From positions 1 to 47,357 of the forward strand of contig JAWQRO010000234.1 in NCBI GenBank assembly GCA_033557835.1: DNA of 47,357 bases, written 5' to 3'. The position numbers and the translations under genes were made by a program. This stretch comes from Helochares maculicollis (taxonomy: Eukaryota; Arthropoda; Insecta; Coleoptera; Hydrophilidae). Of this stretch, positions 32,750-44,700 are shown piece by piece; the stretch's first letter is position 1; the number at the start of each line of letters is the position of its first letter. The notes under the pieces are model-generated. The model did no database searches. It worked only from the letters and a program-made list of their open reading frames with translations, and had not been told where the DNA came from.

Positions 32750-33440
32750 TCATAATAAAATTCGATCTGAATATTTTGACGGATCTCCACGCTTGACAGC
32801 CCCTGAATCCATTTTAGCCATGTCGCCTGTGTGTGCGTATGTAAACCCGATAGTGGTCAGACCGTTTGAGATGGGGCGATGAAACTTGATATACGGCTCT
32901 TATTGCAAAAATTTAGACCTGTATCAACTTTTGAGGCATGTAGGACTACCGGAAGTACCTGTTTACGTCCTCAGTTTTGAAATTTTTTCAATTAAACTAC
33001 GCGATTAAATAGAGCTATTGATTTGAAATTTATTACACGCCAGAAAAACACTATGAAACCGTATATATGAAATTTCAAGGTGAAAAAACCACATAAAGCA
33101 GACTTTTTATTAAAAACTTTTGTTAGAAAATTCTAAGTTTTTAGCAATATTTTCGGTAGAGATGCTGCATAAGGAAGAATTACCGTGAATAACGCACTTA
33201 TACATAGCTTTAATTCGAATATCCAGCCAAAACTTAACAAATCTAGCTGAAATTAAAAAATAACTATCATCATTTAATATCAGAGTAACATATGTCAAAT
33301 ACAAATGAACCTCATAGCTCAGTGGTCAAGACACCTACTTCCTAATGCCAAGGTGCGGCGTTCGAGTATGGCATGGCGTTTTCTGTTTTTTAAATCCTAT
33401 TTCTGATGTTGATGGGAATAAAATAAATAATAATGTAAAA
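32750..33440 (+). repeat. Dispersed repeat family A, copy 3 (most complete)
   Basis: Ordered blocks are shared with 33636-33960 (CCCCTGAAT, TGTCTGTG, ATGTAAAC, GGTCAGA.CGTTTGAG, CAACTTTTGAGGC, GGACTACC.GAAGTACCTG) and with 20830-21290 (ACCGTGAA.AACGC, GAATAAAATAAATAAT). The 77-codon frame at 32649-32882 is a translation of this repeat. Confidence 0.8.
33308..33378 (+). other. tRNA-like module (A-box and B-box) inside repeat family A
   Basis: TAGCTCAGTGGTCAAG (33315-33330) fits a Pol III A box and tRNA D arm. GTTCGAGTATGG (33360-33371) fits a B box and T loop, about 30 bases further on, with CACCT...AGGTG able to pair between them. The acceptor and T stems do not pair well, so this is not a functional tRNA. 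It is best read as a tRNA-derived SINE-like head or promoter. Confidence 0.55.
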
Positions 33441-33635
33441 TTCATTTACTGCATAGGAAAACTTAAGCGTTTTGTAAAACTATATTACCAGCATACCAAA
33501 TATTAGGTTTGGAAAATAAAATTGGTTAACAAAATTTGACACACGCCGACTAAGATTAAATAATAAGCATGCATACATTCAGCGTCGATCAAGTCATCTA
33601 GACAGTAATGCAAAGATTCCAAGTTCGCAAGGATC

Positions 33636-33960
33636 ATGATCATGAAAAAATTCTATTCCGAAATTTTTACAGATCTCCATGTTTTGAGTACCCCTAAATT
33701 CTTTTTGGCAATTTTTGACATGTTGTCTGTGAGTGTATGTAAACACAATAGCGGTCAGATCGTTTGAGGTTGAGCGATAAAATTTGCCATACGGTTATTA
33801 TCGTAAAGTTTTTGATCCATATCAACTTTTGAGGCTTACAGGACTACCAGAAGTACCTGTTTACCTAGACAGTTTCGAATTTTTTTATAGTAAAGTAGTT
33901 TTCCAATTAAGTTACCGGATTGAAATATTGTGTACATCTTAAATCTCACAAAAAAACTAA
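33636..33960 (+). repeat. Dispersed repeat family A, copy 4
   Basis: It is in the same orientation as copy 3 and about 870 bases downstream of it. It shares CATGTTGTCTGTG, GGTCAGATCGTTTGAG and GGACTACCAGAAGTACCTG in order. Divergence between the copies is substantial. Confidence 0.75.
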
Positions 33961-36284
33961 CGGATGTAAAGTTTCATAATGAACATAGCACCGAAAGTGC
34001 CATTTTTATCATTTTCAATTTTTCAGTTTTAGTAGGCATTGGAATAAAAAAATTTACAAAATTGTTACAAAAATGCTAAATATTTTAAAATTAGCAATAG
34101 CAATTAGTTTTGTCGAATTTTGAAAACAGGAAGTGAGAGTTTATTGGCTTAAATTCGAATTTTTAGTGATGATTTTCTATTGTAAAATTGGACCAATAGT
34201 TTAGTTATGAATTCAAACTTTAAAATTAGTGGAAAAATATTCAGAACTACAGACCTTTTTAAGAGTATAGTTTTACTTTTTGAAAAATACAAAGTAATGC
34301 ATATAACATAAAGTTAAATTAAAAATGGTCCGTTTATATATGTATTGAAAAAGAATTGAATATTCCTTAAAAACATATTAATGTGTTGAATATATGCATT
34401 GAAGTATATGTAAGTTATGAAATTTTGTATTTATTTTTGCATCGCAGGTAGGTGTTTAGTTAATAATATTCCTAGATACTTATATTTAGTATATATATTT
34501 ATACGGAAGTTGAGTGGAGACAAGAAATCTTGTTTTTTTTTAACACCGTTTGTTCGATAAAATTCATTTGCTTTCCCTATATTTGAAGCAAGGCAAGTTA
34601 AATAGTATCCGCAATTTCAAAGACATCCTCTCAAATTCATAATTTATTTTGCAACAGTGCGTACGTGATCCGCATTGCTACAATAAAGATACAAAATGCA
34701 TGCGGGCTGCTATAAACCGTGTATCACACGTAAAATTGTTCGCTGCTCAGCATCCTTTTTCGTCCTTTGCCAAAAGATACTCTTTCCTTAAACTCCAAGC
34801 CTATAACTTAAAAATGAACCAAAACGCAACAGTATGGATTTTTTCTAGTTTAAAATAGGTCATACAAGCAAGTTTGTTTTCATAAATGCTTTATAATTCA
34901 TCTTAAATATTTTAACCACTTTAGGGAGAAGCTTAGCAAAATCCTTATATTATATAATAAATATGACTTTTCTTAACACTAGTAGATGAGTTTGGTTCTC
35001 ATTTAGCGAGTTAACTGGAAGTCATTTTAATTCTTAGAGAATAAGTATTTAAGTTTAATTTGAAATATACGCAAACGCATTTGTACAGGGCCATCTTAAT
35101 AAGGCCTAGACATATAACCTTAAACAGGATGCATATTTTTTGCATAAATGAGATAAGAATCGCAATAAAAATGGGCATGTGTTTAAGTTTCGAGAAAGAA
35201 ATAGCTACATCAAATTGGGAATTTAATAATTGTATATCAATAAAGACATTCACTACTAAGAGTAGCATTATTACACAAATCGATTCGGAAATCTCACTAA
35301 TAGGTACTAAAAAGTCTTTCAAGCATAACAGGTAAAATATACGAGAAATCCCTATCAGTCATATTGTTACCCTTTACCGTTTTTATTAATGAGGTAATTT
35401 AGAAAAAATATTTTATGCGAGCCTGTAACAAAAATGAACTTGCACATTTTTTAAGCAATTTTCATTAGACAGGACACCTTTATAATATAATTAAAGAAAC
35501 AAGATCACGGACAATAAGAAAAAGATACTCTCGCAAATAATAATAAGAATTGCACAACAGGTTCATTCAAGAAATCATTACAATACGAGTTTTGATCAAA
35601 TTCTGTTTTGCTCCGATGATTCAACATCTTGCCTCTGTTTGTTGTTTTCATGATTATTCTGCTACAAAACACAATGTCTTATAAAATTTGGTAACAATCA
35701 AAAGTGTTATAACTACTATAGCATTTTTAGGATTATTGACTTTCTTAAAGCATATTCTTCTTTCTGTGTAGCAAAACATGCCAAATCAAGAACTTTATTC
35801 AATTAAAGTACTTCCACAAACATTTTAAAAAATATTTCGTTGTTTTAAAGCCTTCATACCGATAAATAATGTGACAAATAAACTAGCAGATTTAAGACAA
35901 GACTTAAAACTAAATTATTGTAAATTTGAACACTTAATCATTAGTTCAGGTTTCAAGAAACTTGGTCAGTGTTCATCCTCTTGAATTGATAAGGGATGAA
36001 ATAACGATTAATTTCTTGACCCATAACTGTAATCAAATTTTCAAATGTGTCACTTGTAAAAGGAACATTTTTTTAAGGTATTTTTATGAAAAAATATTCT
36101 GTCCAAATCACCTCGGTTCAGTGATTGCAAATCGAAAAAATATGTGCTTGTTTATTTTTAAAGGAATATCTTCGTACCAAGTTTCTCGTTTTGCAATCAA
36201 CAGTATATAAAGTACAGTCATTTTTATAAAAAATATCAGTCCTTTATAGATTAAAGGTTCAAAAACGGTAAAACTCGTATTTTC
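33961..36284. other. AT-rich intron sequence
   Basis: No feature is recognised. Overlapping frames on both strands at 35011-35335 have no recognisable domain. Confidence 0.45.
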
Positions 36285-36500
36285 TAACTTTAAAGAAGTA
36301 CCTTAATCTCAATCAAAATTTATACCCTCCATTTACACTTTCAAAAATATTATCTTTGAAAAAAGACCAAATATGAGCCTTTTAATTTTGAACAGAAATT
36401 CGGAAAGATAAATTTTTATATCTGTAGTATTTTTAGTTTTTGAGATATGACTCGTTAAAAACACATTCAAACCTCATTTTCATCCCTTTAGAAACGGAAC
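36285..36500 (+). repeat. Dispersed repeat family B, copy 2
   Basis: Partner of 17155-17435; see that entry. Confidence 0.6.
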
Positions 36501-37415
36501 TTCAAATTCTCCTTCCTTATTTTACACATCTTTTGCGTAAGAAATCTATTTTTATGTGATGTCTATATTTATAAAATCTTATATAGATTTACATGAGAAA
36601 TAATAGCTATTTGTTTTCCGTAAAGAATTCCGCCCATCAAAGACGTCATCACTTCACTCGCGCATTCGTCCAATATCAGTAGACATAAAGTAAAAGACAA
36701 AAAAGATAATTTCCACAATAGCGACAATCGATACTCGCTACACATTTTGTACAATTGTTTTTCCTGTGGGATTAATAATTCACCACTTGGAGAGGGGCGT
36801 TGATATTTTGATTATTATCAGTTTTTAATTGCAACATCGATTTTTTAATCAATGTGCATTCAATTTCTGCGACTAGACTTGCTGGAAGGCGCCCAAAATA
36901 TTTCACTTTCTCCACTTTTTACGGATAAAACTTCAGAAATTGCATTACGACTTGTATGCAGTCATAAGGATTTGTGGGCCTGTTTGAAATTGAAGCTATT
37001 TGGGAACATTGGCAATCTGTTATGAAAATATTTAGGAAGTAAATCGGTAACAGCACTTTATCTTGCGCGTCGCATGTGTCCAATATAAACCAAAAGTTAA
37101 CAGAAGACAAAACCGAGTGGAACGTCCTTTAATAGAATATAAATGGTTTGCTTGTGAACTCCGAAAGAGGATAATATTGATCGACAACCTGCAGTTGGTA
37201 GAAGTGGGGACGTGCCGGCGCATGCCCACCCCTATCTCGTGGGGTGTACATACACACTTATGTCATTATTAACCTCAGCCAGAAAGAAAGTAACAAAGTA
37301 CGCAATAATAACCATCGGTCTCGCAGCGGAATAACAAGCACCTGAGCCAAAAGCTCCTTAATAAAAAGTGTGCAAAATAAAAATTTCGGATTTTGTAAGT
37401 GAAGTTTTTGGATGT

Positions 37416-37604
37416 AACGCACAAATTCAAGAAACAACGTGGATTAGTTAACCGAGTGCACGAAAGCAAGTGTGTCACAAAATTAGCCAGCTTCGACGGG
37501 CGTTCGGCCAAGTCCACTCGTCCGTCCAGGGAAAAACTCGCAGCCCGTGCTTCTAACCTCTTCTACACTGGTCCTTAGCCGGGCGAGGGTCTGCGATACA
37601 CAGA
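37416..37604 (+). promoter_or_regulatory. Rtnl1: Candidate promoter and 5' UTR of a third reticulon start
   Basis: No ATG occurs between 37416 and the start codon at 37605, and the last 130 bases are clearly GC-raised (GGGCGTTCGGCC, CCGGGCGAGGG). This pattern matches the leaders of the other starts in the gene. Core promoter motifs are not clear. Confidence 0.4.
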
Positions 37605-37635
37605 ATGAATCTAATAGAAATGCGGCGAGTACAGT
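37605..37635 (+). CDS. Rtnl1: Candidate short alternative first coding exon of the reticulon gene
   Basis: The ATG at 37605 (context CAGAATGA) is followed by ten codons and one base, MNLIEMRRVQ plus T, and then a full-consensus donor GTAAGT at 37636. This ends in phase 1, so joining to 46252 would complete a leucine codon (T plus TG) and continue E-S-L-I-Y-W. With only ten codons, coding statistics are useless. The call rests on donor quality, phase, GC-rich ATG-free leader and position in the reticulon gene. The alternative is an unrelated noncoding first exon or chance. Confidence 0.42.
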
Positions 37636-39318
37636 GTAAGTTGCCATTTCAACCGTTTGGACTGTGTGCATCCGCTTGTTTGTTTGTGTATAAGAGTATG
37701 TGTGTGCGATGATGATTTTGAACGTGAGTAGGTGTCCTCAGTATCGGCACGAGTCGATCGTAACAGTAGGTTCTGCGATTTTCCCCGGTATCCCCGTGAT
37801 CTAGAGCGCCTTGGCGCCAGGAAATCCCGAAAGTACGTAGGATTTGGGTTTCTCTCGCTTAACACTTCGTTTGGCGTTGTCGCTTTTCCTTTGATTTGCC
37901 GCAGACGAAGCTCTTTTACATACAGCTACTAAAATAGTTTAACATAGTTTGCATTATGTCACCGTCTTTCGCATTTTTACGATTTGGCACCGACCGGATA
38001 TCCTCAAACTACTCTCCATTAACAAATCCACCTGAATTATTTACTCGATATGGCAAGAAAAAATCAATAACTAATTAACTAACTTCTATTCGATTACAAA
38101 GGTTAGTCCAGAGTTCTATTTTTTACCCTGGGTTTGCTCGGTTACAAAATACTTCATTTCTAGGAGTGGAGAGCGCGCATTCCACCGAGCGAACCACAAG
38201 AGTTCTTGAACTTGGTCCCTTGCTTTGTTTATAGGCGAAATTGCATCGGCCAACAACAACTTTACTTGACCTATCTTTAAAAAATATCCCATTGCCCGTA
38301 ATAAATCGAAACTCTAATGTAGCTCTATCCATAGTTTTGCCAAGGTTTTTATTTAAATTGAGAAAATTAAGAGGAATGGTCGCTTAACTGTTGGCAAGTA
38401 TGTAACTTGGCATCTCTTAAAAATAACTTCATAGAGGAAAGAATGCTTCCAACTCGCTATACATATTTATTGCGAGTTTCCTTGTGGTTTTTATTTTTAC
38501 TAATGAATGAAAAATTATACTAAATCCCCTAACTTTAAAAGATGTTGTAGATATTATATTGTCATTCTAATATCGATCAAAATATAACTATTGGAAGGAG
38601 AATTTGTTTTTATCAAAGATTTAAAAATTAACCGATCTGCAGATACAAACAGAATATAAAAACCTTAACCAAAAGAATTAGTACTCCCAACAGATTTCAT
38701 TAGTATTTTTTTAATTCTGTATAACATAAATTGATACTTTTATGGAATGCTTCTTTAGATATATAGTAACCATTACCTGTAGCTTCGTTTGCCCGTTGTT
38801 TATCCATCATGAAAATCAGAAATCGTTGGAATTGACGAATATTCTAAGTATCAGGTTTGTGAAATATTGCACCAACAGTCTCTATTAAGCCATTTCTATA
38901 TCCATACTAAATTGCGTTTTTGAAAAAGGATAATTTATACTTTTTTTGAAAGAAGAATTTATGATGTGCAAACAATTAAAATAAACGTAGTTTGAATGAA
39001 AGACATTGCGTAATAACAGTTAAGTGACAAGTGACAGATGAGTGTAAACAAATTCTCCAAATAAATAATCAGTTTGTAAGTGAATTACCACTCATAAAAT
39101 AAACTAATCCTTGCATTAAGTGCAAATAAGATTATTAAATTTAATTTTTGCCACTTCATATTAACTTGACCTCACTTAGACAACGATTGTCTTCCTCTTT
39201 TGCTCGATAGGCAAGCGAACTTTTATCGTATTCTCATGTATTGATAGAAAATCAGACTTGAGTATCCTTGATTTACAATACTGTTGATACTGCAAATGAC
39301 AACAATTGAGTAAAGGTA
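37636..39318. other. Intron sequence
   Basis: GC stays raised until about 37920, then becomes AT-rich. A block at 38770-38830 (CTGTAGCTTCGTTTGCC) resembles the blocks opening the duplicated units at 12450 and 13850. No gene is recognised. Confidence 0.4.
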
Positions 39319-40501
39319 CTAGGCTGTCCAATAAGTTTTGCGGCTCCATAAGAAAAACACAATTTTATAGTTTGAAGTACACTTTATTATTCAATATAAT
39401 CTCCATGAACTTCAATACACATATTTCAACAAGATTCCAATGTATGTATTCTATCCCTGAAATGAGAGCCTGGAAGGACTTCCACATATCTAATGCCCCC
39501 ATTATTTGATGAAAACGCTATCCCCGCGTGCATTTTTTTAGGTCAGGAAATAGATGGAAGCCGCTACGGGTCAAATTCGGTGAATACGTTGGATGCTCCA
39601 ATAATTCGAACTTTGATTCATGGATTTTAGCCATTGTCACAATGCTCTTGTGACACGATGCTTTGTCCTGATGGGTCTTTTTTCACGAATTTTTTCTTTC
39701 AACTGGTCTAAAAATGTACAACAATGTTCACAATTTATTGTCTTACCAATTTGCAAGTAACCCACAAACAAAATTCTGTTCGCATTCCAAAAACTGATGC
39801 TGACACCGTCTTGGCGGATTTCTGAACACGAACTCGTTTCGAAAGCCGAAGAACCAGGTTCACACCACTCTTTAGCTTCTTGTTTTAATTCAGGATCATG
39901 GTTATAGACCCAAGTCTCATCCATAGTGATGATTCGACGCACAAAATCCACTTTATCCTTTAGAAAATGCTCAAAATTTTGTTGCGAAAGTCGCGGCATC
40001 CATTGTGCACACAGCTTTTTGAAACCCAATACTTCAGTCAAAATATTGCTTACACAGCCCAATAAGATGCCTAGGGCTTCTACTAAATCACATTGTCACT
40101 AGACAATTCTCGATTACGATATCCTGTATTTTTTCTACGATTTTTGGTGTTGTTGTTTTTAGACGTCCTTGACGTGTATGACCACGTTTCAATTTAATAA
40201 TCCGTCTTTCTACTGCATTAATAGAAGGCGAAGAGTTCTTAGACACTTTCAACATTCGTTCATAAATATCATTTGCTTTTTAACCTTTCAAAATTCAAAA
40301 TTAAATCACAGTACCATGCATGAGTTTTCCATTGTGAAAAATACTGTGACACCTCGATACTAAATAACTTGTTAACAAAGACTGAGTTGACTGATTGAAA
40401 TAAAACTTCACATACGTGAAAAGTGTACCAACATGGCAAAAATATGTAGGCTAGTAGCAAAGTCCTTTCTTATCGAACCGAAATCTTATTGAACAATCTA
40501 G
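39319..40501 (-). mobile_element. Near-complete mariner, 1183 bp, inactive
   Basis: The termini are CTAGGCTGTCCAATAAGTTT (left) and, reading inwards from the right, CTAGATTGTTCAATAAGATT. TA lies at 39317-39318 and 40502-40503. This family is different from the two other mariners in the window. Fragments of it lie at 21342-21785, 40668-40930, 8651-8697 and 8876-8931. Confidence 0.9.
39375..40380 (-). pseudogene. Mariner transposase pseudogene
   Basis: On the reverse strand the N terminus is broken by stops. The longest open piece (40062-39637) has 'KKLCAQWMPRLSQQNFEHFLK' and the intact first catalytic motif 'TMDETWVYNHDPE'. It then runs through 'DGVSISFWNANRILFVGYL' and 'HCCTFLDQLKEKIREKRP'. 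Downstream, in other frames, are degraded versions of the second motif and of the block normally reading YSPDLAPSDFHLF, then 'CIEVHGDYIE' near the C terminus (about 39385), a hallmark of this mariner group. The copy is inactive. Confidence 0.88.
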
Positions 40502-40562
40502 TAGTGCAACATGTGCACTATGTTTTATATGTATTGCTTGTATTTTTATTAGTTTAACGGTT

Positions 40563-40635
40563 TTTTAAGATTGAACGAGTAATCTAACGTCAATACAGAA
40601 GTCGATTTGCTTTACGCCTCTATTAATTTCTAAAA
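40563..40635. repeat. Short dispersed repeat, copy 2
   Basis: Partner of 6211-6285. It lies between two copies of the same mariner family. Confidence 0.75.
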
Positions 40636-40667
40636 CTCAGCAACCCAGCGTTCACCTGTACTAAGTA

Positions 40668-40930
40668 TAGTCCTTACACACTTTCAAGATTCGTTTGGTC
40701 TTAAACCTTCCAAAAATAAAAATTCAATCCCTGCACGCTATTTGATTTTTTCATTTTATAAAAATAATGTGACACATCGATACTAAATAGCTTGTTAGCA
40801 AAGTATGAATTGAAAGAGTGAAATAAAACTTCATATACGTTCATATGAATAGTGTACCAACATACCAAAAATAATTAGGCTAGTAGCAACGCCCTGTCTT
40901 ATCAGCCAGAAAACTTATTGAGCAACCATG
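40668..40930 (-). mobile_element. 5' fragment of the 39319-40501 mariner family
   Basis: It aligns with 40235-40501, sharing 'ACACTTTCAA', 'GTGACACATCGATACTAAAT' (GTGACACCTCG... in the partner), 'AATAAAACTTCA' and 'GGCTAGTAGCAA'. It ends ...GAGCAACCATG at 40930, followed by TA. It is a truncated second copy in the same orientation 170 bases away. Confidence 0.85.
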
Positions 40931-40984
40931 TACTTTACGATGTGTAGTAAAGATATTGCGACCAAGAAAAAAGTCGACCTCGAG

Positions 40985-41050
40985 ATTTTGTTCGATTTTG
41001 AGTGCCCCTGAATTCATTTTGACGATTATTGACATGTTGTTTTCATTTAA
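40985..41050 (+). repeat. Dispersed repeat family A, copy 5 (short)
   Basis: It contains GAGTGCCCCTGAATTCATTT and GACATGTTG as in the other family A copies, then ends abruptly. Confidence 0.6.
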
Positions 41051-42650
41051 TATAATCTCAGGCTTAATACCTGACTTTTGTTTAAATATAAGGAATGTTA
41101 GCGCTAATAGTAAATTCCTGTAACATGGTGACTACGATTGGTTTAAAAAACTACTTCCGGGAATAACATCTTCGATTTTTCAGGGTTTACAGGACTAATC
41201 TTCATTTAATATTAATTTCTTGCCTTAAGTAATTTTGAAGAATTTTCAGGGTGTTTTTACCACTTAACATATACTCTTCGAGATTTAAATTTTTTTTATG
41301 ACTTACAATCACTTTCCAATGATTTCTGGGTCTATTTTCTTCAATTTTCAAAAGTGTTTTAAAATCTACCAGCATTTTTTATGAATGTTAGTCTTTAAGG
41401 CGTTTCATAACAAATTTTGACTTCAATTTATTTTCATAAATCATTCTGGCTACGGTCACAGGTCAAATCCTGCTACTTTCTTGATTAATCATTTTGCATT
41501 TTGCCCATTTTGCACAATTTATTTTTAAATTAATATTTATATGATCGTCTAGGCTTCTTTCAAGCTTAATATCAATATAAAGGGTTTACTAAGGTTTTTC
41601 AAGAGCTTTTTGTTACAGTAAAACTAAGAATTTACGAGGAAAATTATAGAACGGAAATATTTTTTTTTTTAACTTTTAGATTATCACAGAGGGGGCAAAG
41701 CACATTTTTAAATTATAAAACTTTTTTTTGCTTACACATTATGGAAAAACAGTGGATTTTAATCTGGAAACAAAATTGTGTCAATCTTGATTTTGTTATT
41801 CTATTGGTGTGAATTATGTAATCCTGACTTACCCTTGTTACTTTCTCTATAGTTTTCAATCTTGAATTTTTATTCAAAACGTTTCGTCTCGACTCTTTCA
41901 CTTTTAACTTTTTATAGTTTTCATTGTGCAATCTGAAGCGTTTAGCCTTGATAGTTTCAATATATCGCCTCGAGTTCTTTTATTCTAGGTTTACAATATT
42001 TAATCCTAGGATTTTAGTCATATCTATTTTTAATTGATTTTTTTACTCTTGGTCGTGTAATTTTAAACCCTAAACTGTCGGAACTTTCAAGTTTTCGGTT
42101 TTAAGTGAACGAGTTGTTCATTTATATATTCCAATAGTTACAATGGATTTCTATGAAATATTAAATCCGGATTGTTTTGAATACTACCAACAGCTGGTTC
42201 TACTTGAAACTTTGAAATTTCTAACGAAATGCTTTGACGTTTACAATTTCAATGAACAAGTAAACGTGCAAATTTGTTTTAGTTTCCACAGTTTGAAGTT
42301 TTGAGTTACTAACACATTATCTGCCAATATTCCATTTTTGAATTTTTATTATTTTATTAATTGTAGCTGTTTTATTAAAAACAGCCGCTAGAATAATGAG
42401 ATCATATCTTTCCCTCTACGGACATTTTTAACATTCCCACCATTTCGAAATCCCACGATACTAACTTAAGGTTGAATCATATCCTCAAGTATTTTGTGAA
42501 AAAAAAAGTTTTGATAAGGCAGTAGTCAAAATAGTTCTAATTTTTTGTTTGATTAAAACATGTTTTATAAACTTAATTCCTACGTATTCAGCAAGAAATA
42601 TATATGTTCCATATGTAAATGTTTTTCATTTATAATTGCAAAGTCCCATT
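41051..42650. other. AT-rich intron sequence
   Basis: Nothing recognised. Confidence 0.5.
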
Positions 42651-42703
42651 TTTGAGACATTGGCATAAAATATATAAAATAATTATTAAAGGTATTCTTT
42701 GAA

Positions 42704-43675
42704 ATGGGTTCCAGGAAGTTTTCAAAAATTTCTGAACCTACTGCTATTGTAGAAGACGAAACATTTTGGACTGAACTTGAAAACGAAGACACTAACGATG
42801 TGAATATTGTAATTATACCACAAAATAGCGATCAATTGACGGATTTAGAAGGTATAACTGCAAAGGATTTGAATGAAAATGAGAAGAATGAAGGGCGCGG
42901 CATTACCGGAAGTTTCGATTTATTACTCCTAATACTGACGAAAATGAAAGAAGGAAAGCAACTTCAGAAGTAGAAACATCAGAGGCAAACATCACTCTAA
43001 CAACAAAAAAGAAAAACAGGAACCGATTAATCTCAATCTATAAAAAGGAGAGCGGATAATATAATGTGGGAAAATATACCCCCAACTTACAATAACACCA
43101 CTACAGCTTTAAAGGACAAAACAGAAACTGTCCGGCAAGAATTAGAATCATGTTCAGTAATTGAAATCTTTGATTGCATATTTTCTAATAATATATTTCA
43201 ACTTATTAACGGACAAAGTGAAATTTATGCAAAACAAAATAACAACGTAAATGTTTCTCTAAGTTTAGAAAACCTGAAACATGTATTGGGATATTGCTCA
43301 TTAGTGGCTATCATAAACTATCACAAGAAGATATGTATTGGGAACAAGCACTCTACGCTGATGCACCGATTATTTATAATACCATGACGAAAGGTACATT
43401 TCACGAAATAAAGCGATGTATTCCCCTTAATAACAATAATAAAATGGTAGAGACAAGACTTTGTTATTTAGCAGGTGTGAAATCAAGCCGTAAAAGACCA
43501 GGTCCTCAAAAATTGTTGGGTTGTCGGAAGAAAAGTAAATTTGGAAGTACGCTATTACTGTATAGATCATCTTATAAAACCATTAGATCTTGCGGAAAGA
43601 AGACAATGAGAATATGATCAAGATGTAATATTCCTTTGCACGATAAATGTTTCCTACAATACCATATCCCATAAA
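42704..43675 (+). pseudogene. piggyBac-like transposase relic with catalytic core deleted
   Basis: An acidic N-terminal piece (42704-42973) is followed, in shifted frames, by 'MWENIPPTYNNTTT' at 43064. A segment typical of the piggyBac N-terminal domain follows: 'IFDCIFSNNIFQLI', 'NNVNVSLSLENLKHVLGY', then 'ISGYHKLSQEDMYWEQ' and 'YNTMTKGTFHEIKRCIPLNN' (to about 43437). The next recognisable part is already C-terminal: 'GVKSSRKRPGPQKLLG' at about 43477, then a cysteine/histidine stretch near 43600-43665 ('RCNIPLHDKCFLQYH') that fits the cysteine-rich DNA-binding tail. The catalytic aspartate region between them is absent. Clear terminal repeats and TTAA duplications were not identified. Confidence 0.82.
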
Positions 43676-43680
43676 TATTT

Positions 43681-44400
43681 GTTATAGTACAGTTAAATTA
43701 CTATTTTTGTGTATTTTTTATTTGCGGTGGTTAATGAGTTACTCCAGAAACTATAACTTGTAATTTTTGGTAGTACTTTTACGCCATAAACTTATACCGG
43801 AATGTTTAATGAGTTTCTCTAGTTTCATTTATGATGACTGTAATTCGAAGCAGAATCATGCTACTCAGTAATAATAGATATAAAAATTTATGATAATGTT
43901 AATTTCATTTTTTTAATTGATGTTTGTGTAGCAAAAAAATAGGAAGCTGTGACAAATTTGCCTTTTAAACCACCCAATACCCTACGATTCACTAAAACCT
44001 ACCTCACTACAACTCTAGCCGACTTTCGGGTCGAACAGCTGTTAAGGCAGAAACGAGTAGTCCGCGTTGGAACGGAGGCCCTCCGTGTACATCTGACAGA
44101 TTATTAATGGTCGTCCAAAATAAACGTTTCAAGGAGATAAATTTCTATCCCTCTGGATTATCAATTATTATTATCGTACCATATATCAACATTATACATA
44201 ATTCCGATAATCTAAGTTAGTACTTAAAGAATTGCAATTTACGCTTGTTGTTCTTTCTTATCATAGATGTTTTTAATTTTAATTCGTTTCACTTTAACAA
44301 CTCTTTAGTTTTGTTATATTTTTTCGATGCGAAGCTGAACTGTCCATTTGTATATCCCTCGATTATCCCAGTTCCTCTACTTTTAATCCGGCGATAAAGA
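43681..44400. other. Spacer before the short-isoform promoter
   Basis: No coding feature is seen. A slightly GC-raised patch at 43980-44100 has no motif I can name. Confidence 0.4.
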
Positions 44401-44636
44401 GAGCTACGTCATATTAACTGTCTTCGTTTATTCAGCAAAAATCCCCGCCTCTGAAAAAGATAGAGGCATCCACGTGGAATATATTGTACAGCCGTCCGTC
44501 TACGCGGCCCACGAACTCCACGTTCTTTTCTTTCACCGAGTGTACCTACTTTTGTTGCGCGTATTTAGCGAAGCTGCAGTCTTCGCTCGTTACTTGAGTT
44601 TTTGTCAAATTTTTGTAATTTCCACCCGAAATAACA
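44401..44636 (+). promoter_or_regulatory. Rtnl1: Promoter and 5' UTR of the short reticulon isoform
   Basis: The 170 bases before the ATG at 44637 are GC-raised and hold no ATG after about 44474. This resembles the leader of the long isoform. A TATA-like AATATATTGT lies at about 44478-44487, which may be chance. The start site is not fixed. Confidence 0.5.
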
Positions 44637-44700
44637 ATGGTGCGCAAACAGAACAGCAGATATCAGCAATACAGCGAACCTTTGCCCGAACGAGGACCTG
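44637..44700 (+). CDS. Rtnl1: Reticulon short-isoform first coding exon
   Basis: The ATG at 44637 has a good context (ACAATGG). It opens 21 codons and one G before a strong donor, CCTG|GTAAGA at 44701, so it ends in phase 1. Spliced to 46252 the G completes a valine codon, leading straight into the reticulon domain. The peptide begins MVRKQNSRYQQYSEPLP and is basic and polar, unlike the acidic long N terminus. Short isoforms made of a small N-terminal tag on the reticulon domain are the common arrangement in this family. It lies only 1.55 kb from the domain exon and probably has its own promoter just upstream. Confidence 0.8.

Noticed and set aside
32649..32882. 77-codon frame as a gene
   Set aside because: Most of it translates repeat family A, whose other copies do not keep the frame.
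33308..33378. Functional tRNA gene
   Set aside because: A and B boxes are present, but the acceptor and T stems do not pair and the anticodon arm is irregular.
35011..35335. Overlapping frames of about 100 codons on both strands
   Set aside because: Low-complexity AT-rich sequence with no recognisable domain and no splice or promoter context.
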